DNA of 37,698 bases from positions 1-37,698 of the forward strand of contig SFWF01000016.1 in NCBI GenBank assembly GCA_004560045.1, in the 5' to 3' direction. Of the stretch, positions 16,038 to 23,865 are shown one piece after another; within the stretch, counting starts at the first letter, position 1; each line of letters starts with the position of its first letter. The notes below the pieces were generated by a model, which ran no database searches, was not told where the DNA came from, and saw nothing but the letters and a program-made list of their open reading frames with translations. The position numbers and the translations under genes are program-made. This DNA is from a bacterium (GTDB taxonomy: Bacteria; Bacillota; Clostridia; Oscillospirales; Acutalibacteraceae).

Positions 16038-19028
16038 ATGAACAAGAAAAAGCTTATTACGATAATAGTTGCGGCGGTTTTGGTCGTTGCAATAATTCTC
16101 GGAGGAGTATGGTTTTTATTCCTTCGCGGTGATAAACCAAAAGCAAACGCCCCTAAGGAAAAAATCGACGTGCTTCGTCTTACCCTTCCCGACGAGACCC
16201 TCCTCAACACCGACTTTTCCGATATCGCTTCGGGAACCCTTCCCGAGGGCTGGGACAAGACTCACCCATATATTTTCTTAAACGAGGCCGACCGCTCCAC
16301 CTGCCTTGAGACCACCAGCGGAAACAAAAGTCACGTTTCGATAAAGCAGCTCGGCGAAGAAGGCTATATGACCTTCGGCGGCAGAGACGGCGAGCATATA
16401 CTTACCTCCGCTATGGTAAACAGCGAAAACTATATGGTAACGGCCAAGGTAACCTTCAGCGCCTTCCGTACCCCCTTCGGAATTGCTCTTGATATTCCCG
16501 ACGACTATAAGACCGCCGAGCGGGCTACCCTGCTTACGGTATCGGCAGAGGATATCGACGCCAATCCCGACGACGACGTATACGTCTACGTTCCGACCTT
16601 TAAGCTGTCACACCGTGTAAAGGGCAAAGAGGACTTTACCGGCGAGGACAAAAGCCTTACCTCGATAAGAGTTGCCGACGTCGACCGCTCGGCCGTAACC
16701 CTGACTAACAGGGACAGCGGCGAGGGTAACATCGCCCCCGATACCGAAATAATATTTAAGGCCGTTCACTATGAGGGCGTTTCCTATTTCTTTATAAACG
16801 ACAAGCTTATAGGCTCCCTCGACGACTACGACGATACGGCGGCTTCCCGCTTCGGCTTCTTCAGCGACCTTGACGGCCGTGAGGTCAAGATAACCGAGCT
16901 TCGGGTCGATACCTTAAGGCTCGGCGAAACCGTTATATCCGATACCGAGGTTTTGGCCGTTGGCACCGAGACCGACCTTAAGGGCGCTACCGAGCTTCCC
17001 GAGGGCTTTAAGCTTTATTCGGGACAGTGGCTCGATAAAAACAGTATGGGAACCGCAGAGGCAACTGCCGAAGGAGTAAAGCTGACCTCGGATAAGGGTG
17101 CTACCGCTCTTATGCTCCCCGTTCAGAAGACGAGAAACCTCCTATTCACCGCTAAATTCAGCGGCATCGGTCAGGGCGGCCGCTTCGGCCTCGTTTCCTC
17201 GGTTGCAAGTCCCCTTTCGGGCTCCCGCGGAGGAAGCTTCTTCACCCTTTCGGCCGACAAGAGCACCGCTTCGGTAAACAACAAAACGGTAAACGTCGAA
17301 ACCGACCTCAGAGAATATAAGCTTGCCGATATAGCAGGCCTTACTCTCGGCGACAGCGTAGAGCTTACTATCTATAACTTCGACGGTATGGGCTACTGCT
17401 TTATTAACGGAGTATACTTTACCCATATCGAGCTTTTCCCCGGCGGCAGCGAGACGGTATTCTGCGGAATATATACGGAAGAAAACAGTTCGGTCACGGT
17501 CGAAAGCGTTAAGACCGAATATCTTATGGAAAAGGGCGTTTGCCGCTGGCTTAAGGAGCCTTCGGCAGAGCTCGTTACAAAAGGCCCTGCAATAAGCCTC
17601 GGGGTCGAGCTTTCGAAGAATAACATATTCTGTCAGTCGAAGCCTGACGCTACCGTCGGACTTCTCGCAGCCCCCTCGGGAGAGGAGCCTGCCGACCTTA
17701 AAACAGACAGCAATGAGCTTATAAAGCTTACCGACCTGAAGACCGAAAACGGCTCTGCAACGATCAAGGTAACCTCGGTCCTTCCCCTTACAAAGGATAA
17801 TATTTCGGACTGCTATACCCTAAGAGGCTACGCTGAGGTTGACGGAAAATACTACTACGGAAAGCCCGTGGTCTACTCTCCCGCCCCCGAGGCTTCGGCG
17901 GTTTATTTAGACCTCTCAAACAAGGATAAGGCGGCTTACGATACCCTTTTCGAGGGAATAAAGGGCTACGTCGGAAAATATGAAAAGACCCTTACCTTTG
18001 CTCTTTTCTCCGACTTCCATTATAAGGCGGGAATGTATGCCGGCTCGGTTGCCGATATGCAGGCTATTTTAGACCGCGCACATAAGGCAGATGCCTCCTT
18101 TATACTTTCGGGCGGCGACTTCTGTAACGATTTCATGGGCTCCCCCGAACTTATAAACGCCTTCCTAAAGAACAACTATAATCTCCCCGCCTACAACGTT
18201 TACGGTAACCACGAGCTTGAAGCAGGAAACTCGATGGATTTCGTCACTCCCCTGCTGACCAACGATAAAAACGTCGTCTGGGGCACCAAAGACGGAAAGA
18301 TCGGCGACGGAAGCATCGCTTACTACTATTTCGAAAGCGGCGATTTCAGAATAGTTTGTACCGATACCAACTATTCCTTTAACCCCTCTACGCAGGAATG
18401 GGAGCATAACTATGCGGGAAGCTACGGACCGCCCTCGGGAAACACTAAGAGTAACTCCTTAGGCCTCGTTCAGCTTCAGTGGCTCGAGGAGGTTCTTACC
18501 GACGCCGCGTATAAGGGTAAATCCTGCATCGTTATCGGTCACGACAGCTTCGCAGGCAAATTCCGCTCCACCTCCCCCGACGCTTCGAGAATACGCGAGA
18601 TCTATTCGGCGGTCAACAGCATAAGAAAGGGCACCGTTCTTATCTCCATCAACGGACATATTCATACCAATAATATGGCGGTCGTTGAGAACGTTTTATA
18701 TATCGATATGAACACCACCCGAAACGGCGCATGGACGGGTACGGGAACCGAGCATTACGGCCCCGAGCACACCTACGACTACGTTGATTACGACGACCTC
18801 GGCAATCCCTTAACCTCTTATAAGAGAAGCCTCGGAGAGCTTTCAATGGGCAAGAACACCTGGTTCTACGAGGACCCCTTAAGCGCAATAGTTAAGGTAT
18901 CCCAATACGGCACCGTTACGGTAGAAGGAATGGAAAGCCGTTGGATATACGGAATAAACCCCACACACGCCCATAATGACGAGGTACCGAAGGTAACCTC
19001 GGGCAAATGGGAGCTTATTAAAAAGTAA
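16038..19028 (+). CDS. membrane-anchored lectin-like/metallophosphoesterase protein
   Basis: 996 residues from ATG 16038, which has GAGGTGG just upstream; an in-frame ATG at 16026 overlaps that site and is less likely. Lys-rich start and one transmembrane helix (about 7-30) without lipobox suggest an outward-facing anchored protein. Two concanavalin-like modules follow (about 45-290 and 315-505), each ending with the same pattern: Y-x-FIN, then FG or FC with a following beta strand (SYFFINDKLIG, GYCFINGVYF). A beta-rich domain fills 510-630. From about 645 a calcineurin-like phosphoesterase: LFSDFHY, GGDFCND, YGNHE, GHDSF and NGHIH, all ligands kept. The catalytic part is highly similar to the next gene. 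Probably cleaves a phosphate ester on a glycan-bound or surface substrate; this is inferred. Confidence 0.88.
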   Translation: MNKKKLITIIVAAVLVVAIILGGVWFLFLRGDKPKANAPKEKIDVLRLTLPDETLLNTDFSDIASGTLPEGWDKTHPYIFLNEADRSTCLETTSGNKSHVSIKQLGEEGYMTFGGRDGEHILTSAMVNSENYMVTAKVTFSAFRTPFGIALDIPDDYKTAERATLLTVSAEDIDANPDDDVYVYVPTFKLSHRVKGKEDFTGEDKSLTSIRVADVDRSAVTLTNRDSGEGNIAPDTEIIFKAVHYEGVSYFFINDKLIGSLDDYDDTAASRFGFFSDLDGREVKITELRVDTLRLGETVISDTEVLAVGTETDLKGATELPEGFKLYSGQWLDKNSMGTAEATAEGVKLTSDKGATALMLPVQKTRNLLFTAKFSGIGQGGRFGLVSSVASPLSGSRGGSFFTLSADKSTASVNNKTVNVETDLREYKLADIAGLTLGDSVELTIYNFDGMGYCFINGVYFTHIELFPGGSETVFCGIYTEENSSVTVESVKTEYLMEKGVCRWLKEPSAELVTKGPAISLGVELSKNNIFCQSKPDATVGLLAAPSGEEPADLKTDSNELIKLTDLKTENGSATIKVTSVLPLTKDNISDCYTLRGYAEVDGKYYYGKPVVYSPAPEASAVYLDLSNKDKAAYDTLFEGIKGYVGKYEKTLTFALFSDFHYKAGMYAGSVADMQAILDRAHKADASFILSGGDFCNDFMGSPELINAFLKNNYNLPAYNVYGNHELEAGNSMDFVTPLLTNDKNVVWGTKDGKIGDGSIAYYYFESGDFRIVCTDTNYSFNPSTQEWEHNYAGSYGPPSGNTKSNSLGLVQLQWLEEVLTDAAYKGKSCIVIGHDSFAGKFRSTSPDASRIREIYSAVNSIRKGTVLISINGHIHTNNMAVVENVLYIDMNTTRNGAWTGTGTEHYGPEHTYDYVDYDDLGNPLTSYKRSLGELSMGKNTWFYEDPLSAIVKVSQYGTVTVEGMESRWIYGINPTHAHNDEVPKVTSGKWELIKK

Positions 19029-19042
19029 AGGAGCAGATAATT

Positions 19043-20077
19043 ATGAGCAGCTTAAAATTCACCGCATTTTCCGATATGCACTACAGAGTAGGAATGTACT
19101 CCACCACGGTAGCCGACCTTATGACGGTTATCGACCGCGCTAAGGAGTCGGGCTCTGAGCTTATGGTGCACTGTGGCGATATGTGCAACAATTATACCGA
19201 GTCCCCCGAGCTTATAAAGCCATACCTCGGCTGTGGTCTCCCCGTATACGGCATATACGGAAATCACGAGCTTGAGGGTCAGAACTCTATGGAAATGGTT
19301 ACCCCCAAGCTTACAAACGACGAGGTCGTCTGGGGTACTGAGGACGGCAAGATCGGCGACGGAACTGTTGCTTACTACTATAAGGATATAAGAGAGTATA
19401 GGATCGTCGGCACCGATACCAACTATTCCTTTAATCCCAAAACCGGCGAGTGGCAGCACAACACTACCTGCAGCTACGGACCTCCCGCAGGAAATCTTCA
19501 GGGAAATTCTTTAGGCCCCGTTCAGTTTGCCTGGCTCGAAAGGGTCCTTCTCGACGCCGCAAAGCAGGGTAAAAAGTGTATTGTTTTAAGCCACGCCTCC
19601 TTTAACGGAGAAATAAGCGGCGGCACCCCCGACTGGGTTGCGGTAGATAACCTTTTCGCCCGCGTTAACGCTATGAAAAAGGGTACCGTTATAATGGCCA
19701 TAAACGGTCATTACCACACCAACCGTATGTTCCAAAGGAACAACATCGTTTACTTCGACGTCAACACCACCCGTAACATCTGGTGGCAGGTCCAGAGCGA
19801 GACCCATTACACAAAGGGTCAGGGTCAGGAGGTCGAGAAGTTGGATGCAGAGGGCAATATCATCGGTAAGAAATGGATCGACTACACCGAGCTTTGGATG
19901 GAGCCTCATACCTGGTTCTGTGACGATGCCCTTTCGGCTGTTGTTACCATAGAAGACGACGGCACCATCACGATTGAAGGTGTAGAGTCGACCTGGGCCT
20001 ATGGTCTCGTACCCGCAAGAGCCCACGCCGTATGCGAACCGAGAATCTCAAACGGAAGCTTTAAGGTTGAGTTTTAA
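19043..20077 (+). CDS. calcineurin-like metallophosphoesterase
   Basis: 344 residues with no signal or membrane segment, so cytoplasmic as read. Metal motifs: FSDMHY (Asp11, His13), HCGDMCNN (Asp46), YGNHE (Asn74, His75), LSHASF and NGHYHTN. It aligns along its whole length with the C-terminal 350 residues of the preceding protein, sharing long stretches such as WGTxDGKIGDG, TDTNYSFNP and SYGPP. This is a tandem duplicate that has lost, or never had, the anchor and lectin modules. It starts 14 bases after the previous stop behind AAAGGAG, so the two are one operon. Confidence 0.92.
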   Translation: MSSLKFTAFSDMHYRVGMYSTTVADLMTVIDRAKESGSELMVHCGDMCNNYTESPELIKPYLGCGLPVYGIYGNHELEGQNSMEMVTPKLTNDEVVWGTEDGKIGDGTVAYYYKDIREYRIVGTDTNYSFNPKTGEWQHNTTCSYGPPAGNLQGNSLGPVQFAWLERVLLDAAKQGKKCIVLSHASFNGEISGGTPDWVAVDNLFARVNAMKKGTVIMAINGHYHTNRMFQRNNIVYFDVNTTRNIWWQVQSETHYTKGQGQEVEKLDAEGNIIGKKWIDYTELWMEPHTWFCDDALSAVVTIEDDGTITIEGVESTWAYGLVPARAHAVCEPRISNGSFKVEF

Positions 20078-20090
20078 ATAAAAGAAGCAC

Positions 20091-20236
20091 GGGCAATACC
20101 ATTAAGTTAAAAAAATAATGAGAATAGGAAAGAACTTGAATCAGCAAGTAAAGTTGGTTTGAGTTCTTTTTTTGCAAAAAAATAACCAGGCTCATTTCTG
20201 AACTTGGTTATTTTTCTTAACTTAAATGTATTGCCC
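20091..20236 (+). repeat. 146-bp inverted-repeat element with two inner hairpins
   Basis: Outer arms GGGCAATAC...TTAAGTTAA (20091-20110) and its near complement ending TATTGCCC (20217-20236) pair over about 20 positions, extended by A/T runs. Inside are AGAACTTGAATC / GGTTTGAGTTCT (pairs fully if G-U is allowed, plus-strand RNA) and AATAACCAGG / CTTGGTTATT. The result is a three-way junction. It may be a MITE-like element or a structured RNA. No target duplication was seen. Confidence 0.6.
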
Positions 20237-20256
20237 GAGTTAAACTCGGGTGTTTT
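20234..20256. terminator. terminator-like hairpin
   Basis: CCCGAG-TTAAA-CTCGGG followed by TGTTTT. It lies between the phosphoesterase operon and serC, which converge here, and shares its first three bases with the end of the inverted-repeat element. Confidence 0.55.
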
Positions 20257-20280
20257 GAATTTTTAATGGTTCGTTTTGGC

Positions 20281-21366
20281 TTAAGCGTTTTCGGCTTCGA
20301 ACTTCTTGATGAATTCGCAGAGAGCGGCTACGCCTTCGGTGGGCATTGCGTTATAAATGGAAGCACGCATACCGCCGACAGAGCGGTGACCCTTGATGTT
20401 TGCAAAGCCTGCTGCGGTGGCTTCCTTAACGAACTTGGCGTTGATCTCCTCGTCCTCAGCACGGAAGGTAACGTTCATTATGGAACGGGAGGCTACGTCG
20501 TTGGGGTTCTTAAAGAGCTTGCTGTTTTCGAGGCAGTTGTAAAGGAGAGCGGCCTTTTCTTCGTTGATCTTCTTCATTGCCTCAAGTCCGCCGAGTCCCT
20601 TGATCCACTTGAGAACGAGTCCGCAGATGTAGATGGGATAGCAGGGGGGAGTATTGTACATAGACTCGTTTTCAGCCATAGTGTAGTAGTTGCACATGGT
20701 GGGAACGGTCTTGTCGAGGTCCTCGCGGAGAAGGTCCTCACGGGCGATAACGATGGTAAGACCTGCGGGAGCAACGTTCTTCTGAGCTCCTGCGTAGATG
20801 AGGCCGAACTTAGAAACGTCTACAGGCTCGGAGAGGATGCAGGAGGACATATCGGCTACGAGGGGAACGTCACCGGTGTCGGGGATGTAGTCCCATTTGG
20901 TTCCGAAGATGGTGTTGTTGAAGCAGATGTGAACATAGTCGGCGTCTGCGCGGAGGTCGAGCTCCTCCTGACGGGGGATTCTGGTGAAGTTTTCGTCCTT
21001 AGTGGTAGCGGCAAGATGAGCGTCGCCAAACTTCTGACCCTCCTTATAAGCCTTGCCCGAGAACTGACCGGTTACGATGTAGTCGGCCTTTCCGGTCTTC
21101 ATAAGGTTCATAGCAACGTTTGCAAACTGCATAGAAGCGCCGCCCTGAAGGAACATTACCTTATAGTTATCGGGAATGTTCATAACCTCGCGGAGATTAG
21201 CCTCAGCCTCTTTGATAATAGCATCGTATACCTTAGAACGGTGAGACATTTCCATAACGCTCATACCGGAGCCCTGATAGTTCATCATTTCGTCTCTTGC
21301 CTGCTCTAAAACGGGCACGGGAAGCATAGACGGACCGGCAGAAAAATTATAAATGCGATCGTACAT
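20281..21366 (-). CDS. serC: phosphoserine aminotransferase
   Basis: PLP enzyme converting 3-phosphohydroxypyruvate and glutamate to phosphoserine (serine biosynthesis; also used for pyridoxine). 361 residues, normal length. N-terminal YNFSAGPSMLP, EMSHRSK and LQGGASMQFANVAMN are SerC signatures. AGAQKN carries the PLP lysine; the C-terminal GHRSVGGMRASIYNAMP binds phosphate. GGAGG precedes the ATG. It has its own promoter and no co-oriented neighbour, so it is likely monocistronic; serA and serB are not in the window. Confidence 0.97.
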   Translation of the reverse strand: MYDRIYNFSAGPSMLPVPVLEQARDEMMNYQGSGMSVMEMSHRSKVYDAIIKEAEANLREVMNIPDNYKVMFLQGGASMQFANVAMNLMKTGKADYIVTGQFSGKAYKEGQKFGDAHLAATTKDENFTRIPRQEELDLRADADYVHICFNNTIFGTKWDYIPDTGDVPLVADMSSCILSEPVDVSKFGLIYAGAQKNVAPAGLTIVIAREDLLREDLDKTVPTMCNYYTMAENESMYNTPPCYPIYICGLVLKWIKGLGGLEAMKKINEEKAALLYNCLENSKLFKNPNDVASRSIMNVTFRAEDEEINAKFVKEATAAGFANIKGHRSVGGMRASIYNAMPTEGVAALCEFIKKFEAENA

Positions 21367-21401
21367 TGTTTATTCCTCCAAAAAATTTAATGTATGGGTC
21401 T

Positions 21402-21430
21402 ATTATACGACTTTTCTTATCGCGTTGCAA
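21402..21430 (-). promoter_or_regulatory. serC promoter
   Basis: Minus-strand TTGCAA (21425-21430), 17 bases, TATAAT (21402-21407). Confidence 0.75.
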
Positions 21431-21466
21431 TAGTTTTGTGAAAAAAATATCAATTATTTTTTTGTT

Positions 21467-21877
21467 TTATGCGGTTTTGGTTTCAAGGTAGTGTTTTATG
21501 GCTCTTTGCATAAAATCCTCGGTCACGCTGAACCTTTCGGCAAGGATTCCTACGTCCTCCTCCCCTGCCGCAAGGGCCTTTAAAAGCTCGGCGTAGGGTA
21601 CAAGGGCGTTTACGGCCCAGCGGTGAGCGGCACGTTCCTGCTTTTTAACCGTTTCGCCGTCGGCGTCGGGGGCGTAGGTCGCTCCCGTGGCAAGGTGACC
21701 CAGCTCGTGGGCAAGGGCTACCCTTTCGGCTTTATTGCTTCCGACAAGGGCCTTGTCCATAGCAATAAAGCCCTTCCCTCCTATCTCAAGGGAGAAGGCG
21801 GGGTTTTCGCAAAGGGTAATAAAATCTACCGTAATACCCTCGTTTTCGGCAATATTATAAAGCTTGTTTGTCTCCAT
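21467..21877 (-). CDS. ImmA/IrrE family metallopeptidase
   Basis: 136 residues. Zinc protease core ALAHELGHLATG (HEXXH at about 57-61) followed by a helix with a downstream acidic residue. Family members such as ImmA of ICEBs1 cleave a partner XRE repressor to induce a mobile element. The gene overlaps the end of the upstream xre gene by 23 bases, the usual arrangement for such pairs, which makes that repressor the likely substrate. At 136 residues it is compact: protease domain plus a short helical tail that may recognise the partner. Confidence 0.92.
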   Translation of the reverse strand: METNKLYNIAENEGITVDFITLCENPAFSLEIGGKGFIAMDKALVGSNKAERVALAHELGHLATGATYAPDADGETVKKQERAAHRWAVNALVPYAELLKALAAGEEDVGILAERFSVTEDFMQRAIKHYLETKTA

Positions 21878-22205
21878 TTTCTCTTTCCTTTATATACGTC
21901 GCGTAGCGGAGCACCTCTGCGAGCATAGCGTCGGTTATACCGTCCTCGCCGCCGAAAAGGGCTATTTTCAGATTGCTTGGGTTTATTTCGTCGGTACGCG
22001 GGGCTTCGCCCGACAGTAAATATTCAACACTTACCGAGAAGTATTCGGCTATCTTCTGCAGAGTGGAGGCAGAAAGAGTCTTAATTCTTCCCATTTTAAA
22101 GTCGGTAAGCGATGCACGAGGAATGGCGCACTTCTTGCACATTTCGGTTATGTTCATTTTATGGGAGCGGCAGAGTGCTTCAATTCGCAGATATATTTCG
22201 TTCAT
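21855..22205 (-). CDS. XRE/ImmR-like HTH repressor
   Basis: 116 residues. An N-terminal helix-turn-helix of the Cro/CI type (about 8-65: ITEMCKKCAIPRASLTDFKMGRIKTLSASTLQKIAEYF written in two helices) is followed by a linker (SGEAPRTDE) and a C-terminal dimerisation or protease-target helix. GGAGA lies 8 bases before the ATG. Transcribed from a consensus promoter whose spacer holds the presumed binding site, so it probably represses itself and the opposing promoter. It pairs with the overlapping ImmA-type protease. Confidence 0.92.
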   Translation of the reverse strand: MNEIYLRIEALCRSHKMNITEMCKKCAIPRASLTDFKMGRIKTLSASTLQKIAEYFSVSVEYLLSGEAPRTDEINPSNLKIALFGGEDGITDAMLAEVLRYATYIKERENGDKQAL

Positions 22206-22234
22206 AGCGGTCTCCTTTTGTCTAAAAGCGACAA

Positions 22235-22357
22235 ATTATTAAATTCAGTAAAAGATGTCCTTGACAATTACTAAATGTCGTAATATAATGGCCTTGCGAA
22301 TACGGAATTCAGTAATTTATCCGACTTTTCGTCAATTATATTACAGATTTTCGTAAT
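22235..22357. repeat. four operators, ATTAC-N8-GTAAT
   Basis: Two exact copies (22267-22284 and 22340-22357), one with a single mismatch (AATAC, 22299-22316) and one with two (ATTAT...GTAAA, 22235-22252). Starts are 32, 32 and 41 bases apart, close to 3, 3 and 4 helix turns, so all face the same side. The two exact copies fill the spacers of the two promoters. Presumed binding sites of the XRE protein; not proven. Confidence 0.8.
22261..22289 (+). promoter_or_regulatory. rightward switch promoter
   Basis: Perfect TTGACA (22261-22266), 17 bases, TATAAT (22284-22289). It drives the zinc-ribbon and sigma-4-like genes. The spacer is the exact operator. Confidence 0.88.
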
Positions 22358-22363
22358 TGTCAA
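22335..22363 (-). promoter_or_regulatory. leftward switch promoter
   Basis: Minus strand, perfect TTGACA (22358-22363), 17 bases, TATAAT (22335-22340). It drives xre and the protease gene. It faces the rightward promoter, so the two transcripts overlap by about 30 bases. Confidence 0.88.
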
Positions 22364-22388
22364 GTATTTTTCAGGAGGAACAAAAGAG

Positions 22389-22760
22389 ATGTACCGTTGT
22401 ACGGACTGTAAAGGTGAATTTGATTTTTTAAAAATAGTATTCGAGACCCACGGACTTGACACTCCCCCCTACGAAAAGCTTAAGCTTTGCCCCTACTGCG
22501 GCAGCAGCGAATACGAAAGACGGGAAAATATGCACTGTAAATTTTGCGGAAGAAGGCTTAAGGAGGCGGGAGAATACTGTAGTAAAGAATGTGAAAAAGC
22601 GGGTCGAAGATACTACGAAAGGGAGCAGGAAAACTGCAGAATATTCAAAAGCTCCCCCGTCGCAATGGCGGTTATGGAGGTTGCCGATTATAACAGAGCC
22701 CACGGCACCAAGTATTCTTACGGAAAATATTTTAGCTTAAAGGAGGCAGGTCTTATATGA
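22389..22760 (+). CDS. double zinc-ribbon protein, phage-like
   Basis: 123 residues. Two metal sites: CTDC (start) with CPYC (about 35-38), then CKFC (about 51-54) with YCSKEC (about 66-71), the treble-clef form seen in small phage and YacG-like proteins. A charged helix and a C-terminal basic/aromatic segment (RAHGTKYSYGKYFSLKEAG) follow; this last part resembles short DNA-binding tails of phage proteins. Function not known. AGGAGG lies 10 bases before the ATG. It overlaps the next gene by 4 bases (ATGA), so translation is coupled. Confidence 0.85.
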   Translation: MYRCTDCKGEFDFLKIVFETHGLDTPPYEKLKLCPYCGSSEYERRENMHCKFCGRRLKEAGEYCSKECEKAGRRYYEREQENCRIFKSSPVAMAVMEVADYNRAHGTKYSYGKYFSLKEAGLI

Positions 22761-23083
22761 CGATTACCGAAAAAAAGGAATTTTTAAAGGAATACACAAG
22801 AAGCATGGCAAGGGTCCAGCGGCTTAACCACGAGCTCGAAAAGCACCACGCGGCGGCCCTGATAATAGAGCCCGAGATTGAGCACTGCGTCGCCACCGCC
22901 GAGAGCATCGAGGCGCTTATATACGCTATTCCAAACGGTCTTCAGCGGGAAATTATGCTTCGAAGGTTTATCTACGGCGAGACCTTAGAGGAGATCGGCG
23001 AGGCGCTCTGCTACTCTCCGCGGCATCTTCAGAGAATAATAACAAAGACCGTCGACCGCCTCAACGTAGAGGCAATTGCGTAA
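22757..23083 (+). CDS. sigma-70 region 4-like protein, phage-type regulator
   Basis: 108 residues. An N-terminal coiled-coil-like helix (EYTRSMARVQRLNHELEKHH) and a C-terminal helix-turn-helix: LQREIMLRRFIYGETLEEIGEALCYS then PRHLQRIITKTVDRL. This matches small DUF1492/ArpU/RinA-like phage late regulators and region 4 of sigma factors. There is no region 2, so it is not a complete sigma factor. Second gene of the rightward switch operon; a terminator follows. Confidence 0.85.
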   Translation: MTITEKKEFLKEYTRSMARVQRLNHELEKHHAAALIIEPEIEHCVATAESIEALIYAIPNGLQREIMLRRFIYGETLEEIGEALCYSPRHLQRIITKTVDRLNVEAIA

Positions 23084-23143
23084 CAGATTAGCTTTTACCA
23101 AAAAACACCGACGATTAAGGAAGTTATGATTAGGGGTAAAATT

Positions 23144-23185
23144 AGAGGAAATGTATCTGATTAGGTACATTTCCTCTTTGTTTTT
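23144..23185 (+). terminator. terminator of the switch operon
   Basis: AGAGGAAATGTA and TACATTTCCTCT pair over 12 bases around a loop, then TTGTTTTT. Confidence 0.85.
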
Positions 23186-23205
23186 GTAAAATTTTACGGT
23201 TGCAG

Positions 23206-23261
23206 TTGTAGGGGTTTATAAAAAACAAGTTTGCAACGGGAGGAGCAAGCCCCTCCCCTAC
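23206..23261. repeat. REP-like palindromic intergenic sequence
   Basis: GTAGGGG at one end and CCCCTAC at the other, with an inner GGGAGG / CCTCCC hairpin. G-rich palindromes of this style are common, dispersed intergenic repeats in Clostridia; only this copy is in the window. Confidence 0.5.
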
Positions 23262-23291
23262 GCTCTCAATAAATCCCTAACCGCACCAATC

Positions 23292-23840
23292 TTAACTGTC
23301 GGTGTTTTTTAAGAGATGGGCGACCTTGAGTACGGCGGCCTGAGTCTTTCCGTCGGGTATCTCCCCTGCCATTATCATATCGACAAGCTTTTCGAGCTTT
23401 ATTTTTTCCGGAAGCACGAATTCGTCCTCGTCGGGGTCGGTCTCGCCGAAGGTAAGGCCGAAGGCGGCGTACATATAGATCACCTCGTCGGTGTATCCCG
23501 GGGTCGGGTAAAAGGTTCCGAGGCTTATAAATTTTTCGGCCGTTATGCCGAGCTCCTCTTTCAGCTCACGCTTTCCGCCCTCTAAGGGGTCCTCGTCGGC
23601 GCTGTCCCGTTTTCCCGCGGGAATTTCTATAACCTCCTCGCCGTAGGGGTAGCGGTACTGACGAACCAGCATTATCTCCCCCTCGTCGGTTACGGGAACA
23701 ACACAGATCCCGCCCGGATGACGGACGTATTCGCGTTTTGCGGTATTGCCGTCGGGAAGGGAGATATCGTCGAGGAAAAGATTTATTATTGCTCCCTTAT
23801 AAATTTGCTCGCTTTTAAGCTGCTTTTCTTTAAGCTCCAT
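23292..23840 (-). CDS. NUDIX hydrolase, ADP-ribose pyrophosphatase type
   Basis: 182 residues. Likely hydrolyses ADP-ribose to AMP and ribose 5-phosphate. MLVRQYRYPYGEEVIEIPAGK is the ADPRase-type strand before the Nudix box, and GKRDSADEDPLEGGKRELKEELG is the box. The box has one extra residue between the first Gly and the first Glu; the catalytic REL-x-EE-x-G part is intact. The later FYPTPGYTDEVIYMY (Pro about 16 past the box) supports ADP-sugar specificity. Start ATG has AAAGGA upstream. Single gene with its own promoter. Confidence 0.93.
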   Translation of the reverse strand: MELKEKQLKSEQIYKGAIINLFLDDISLPDGNTAKREYVRHPGGICVVPVTDEGEIMLVRQYRYPYGEEVIEIPAGKRDSADEDPLEGGKRELKEELGITAEKFISLGTFYPTPGYTDEVIYMYAAFGLTFGETDPDEDEFVLPEKIKLEKLVDMIMAGEIPDGKTQAAVLKVAHLLKNTDS

Positions 23841-23865
23841 AATTTTATTCCTTTGTTTTTTTATA

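Larger units (their letters stand above)
23100..23310. repeat. 20-bp inverted repeat, one arm in the NUDIX gene
   Basis: AAAAAACACCGACGATTAAG at 23100-23119 and the complement of AAAAAACACCGACAGTTAAG at 23291-23310 agree at 18 of 20 bases. The right arm is the last codons (KNTDS, stop) of the NUDIX gene; the left arm is therefore an inverted copy of that gene end, placed just after the regulatory island. Confidence 0.7.

Noticed and set aside
20266..21309. 347-codon plus-strand frame opposite serC
   Set aside because: serC is certain on the other strand and this product has no recognisable domain.
23100..23310. Long-range terminator made by the 20-base inverted repeat
   Set aside because: The arms are 171 bases apart and a compact terminator already lies between them.
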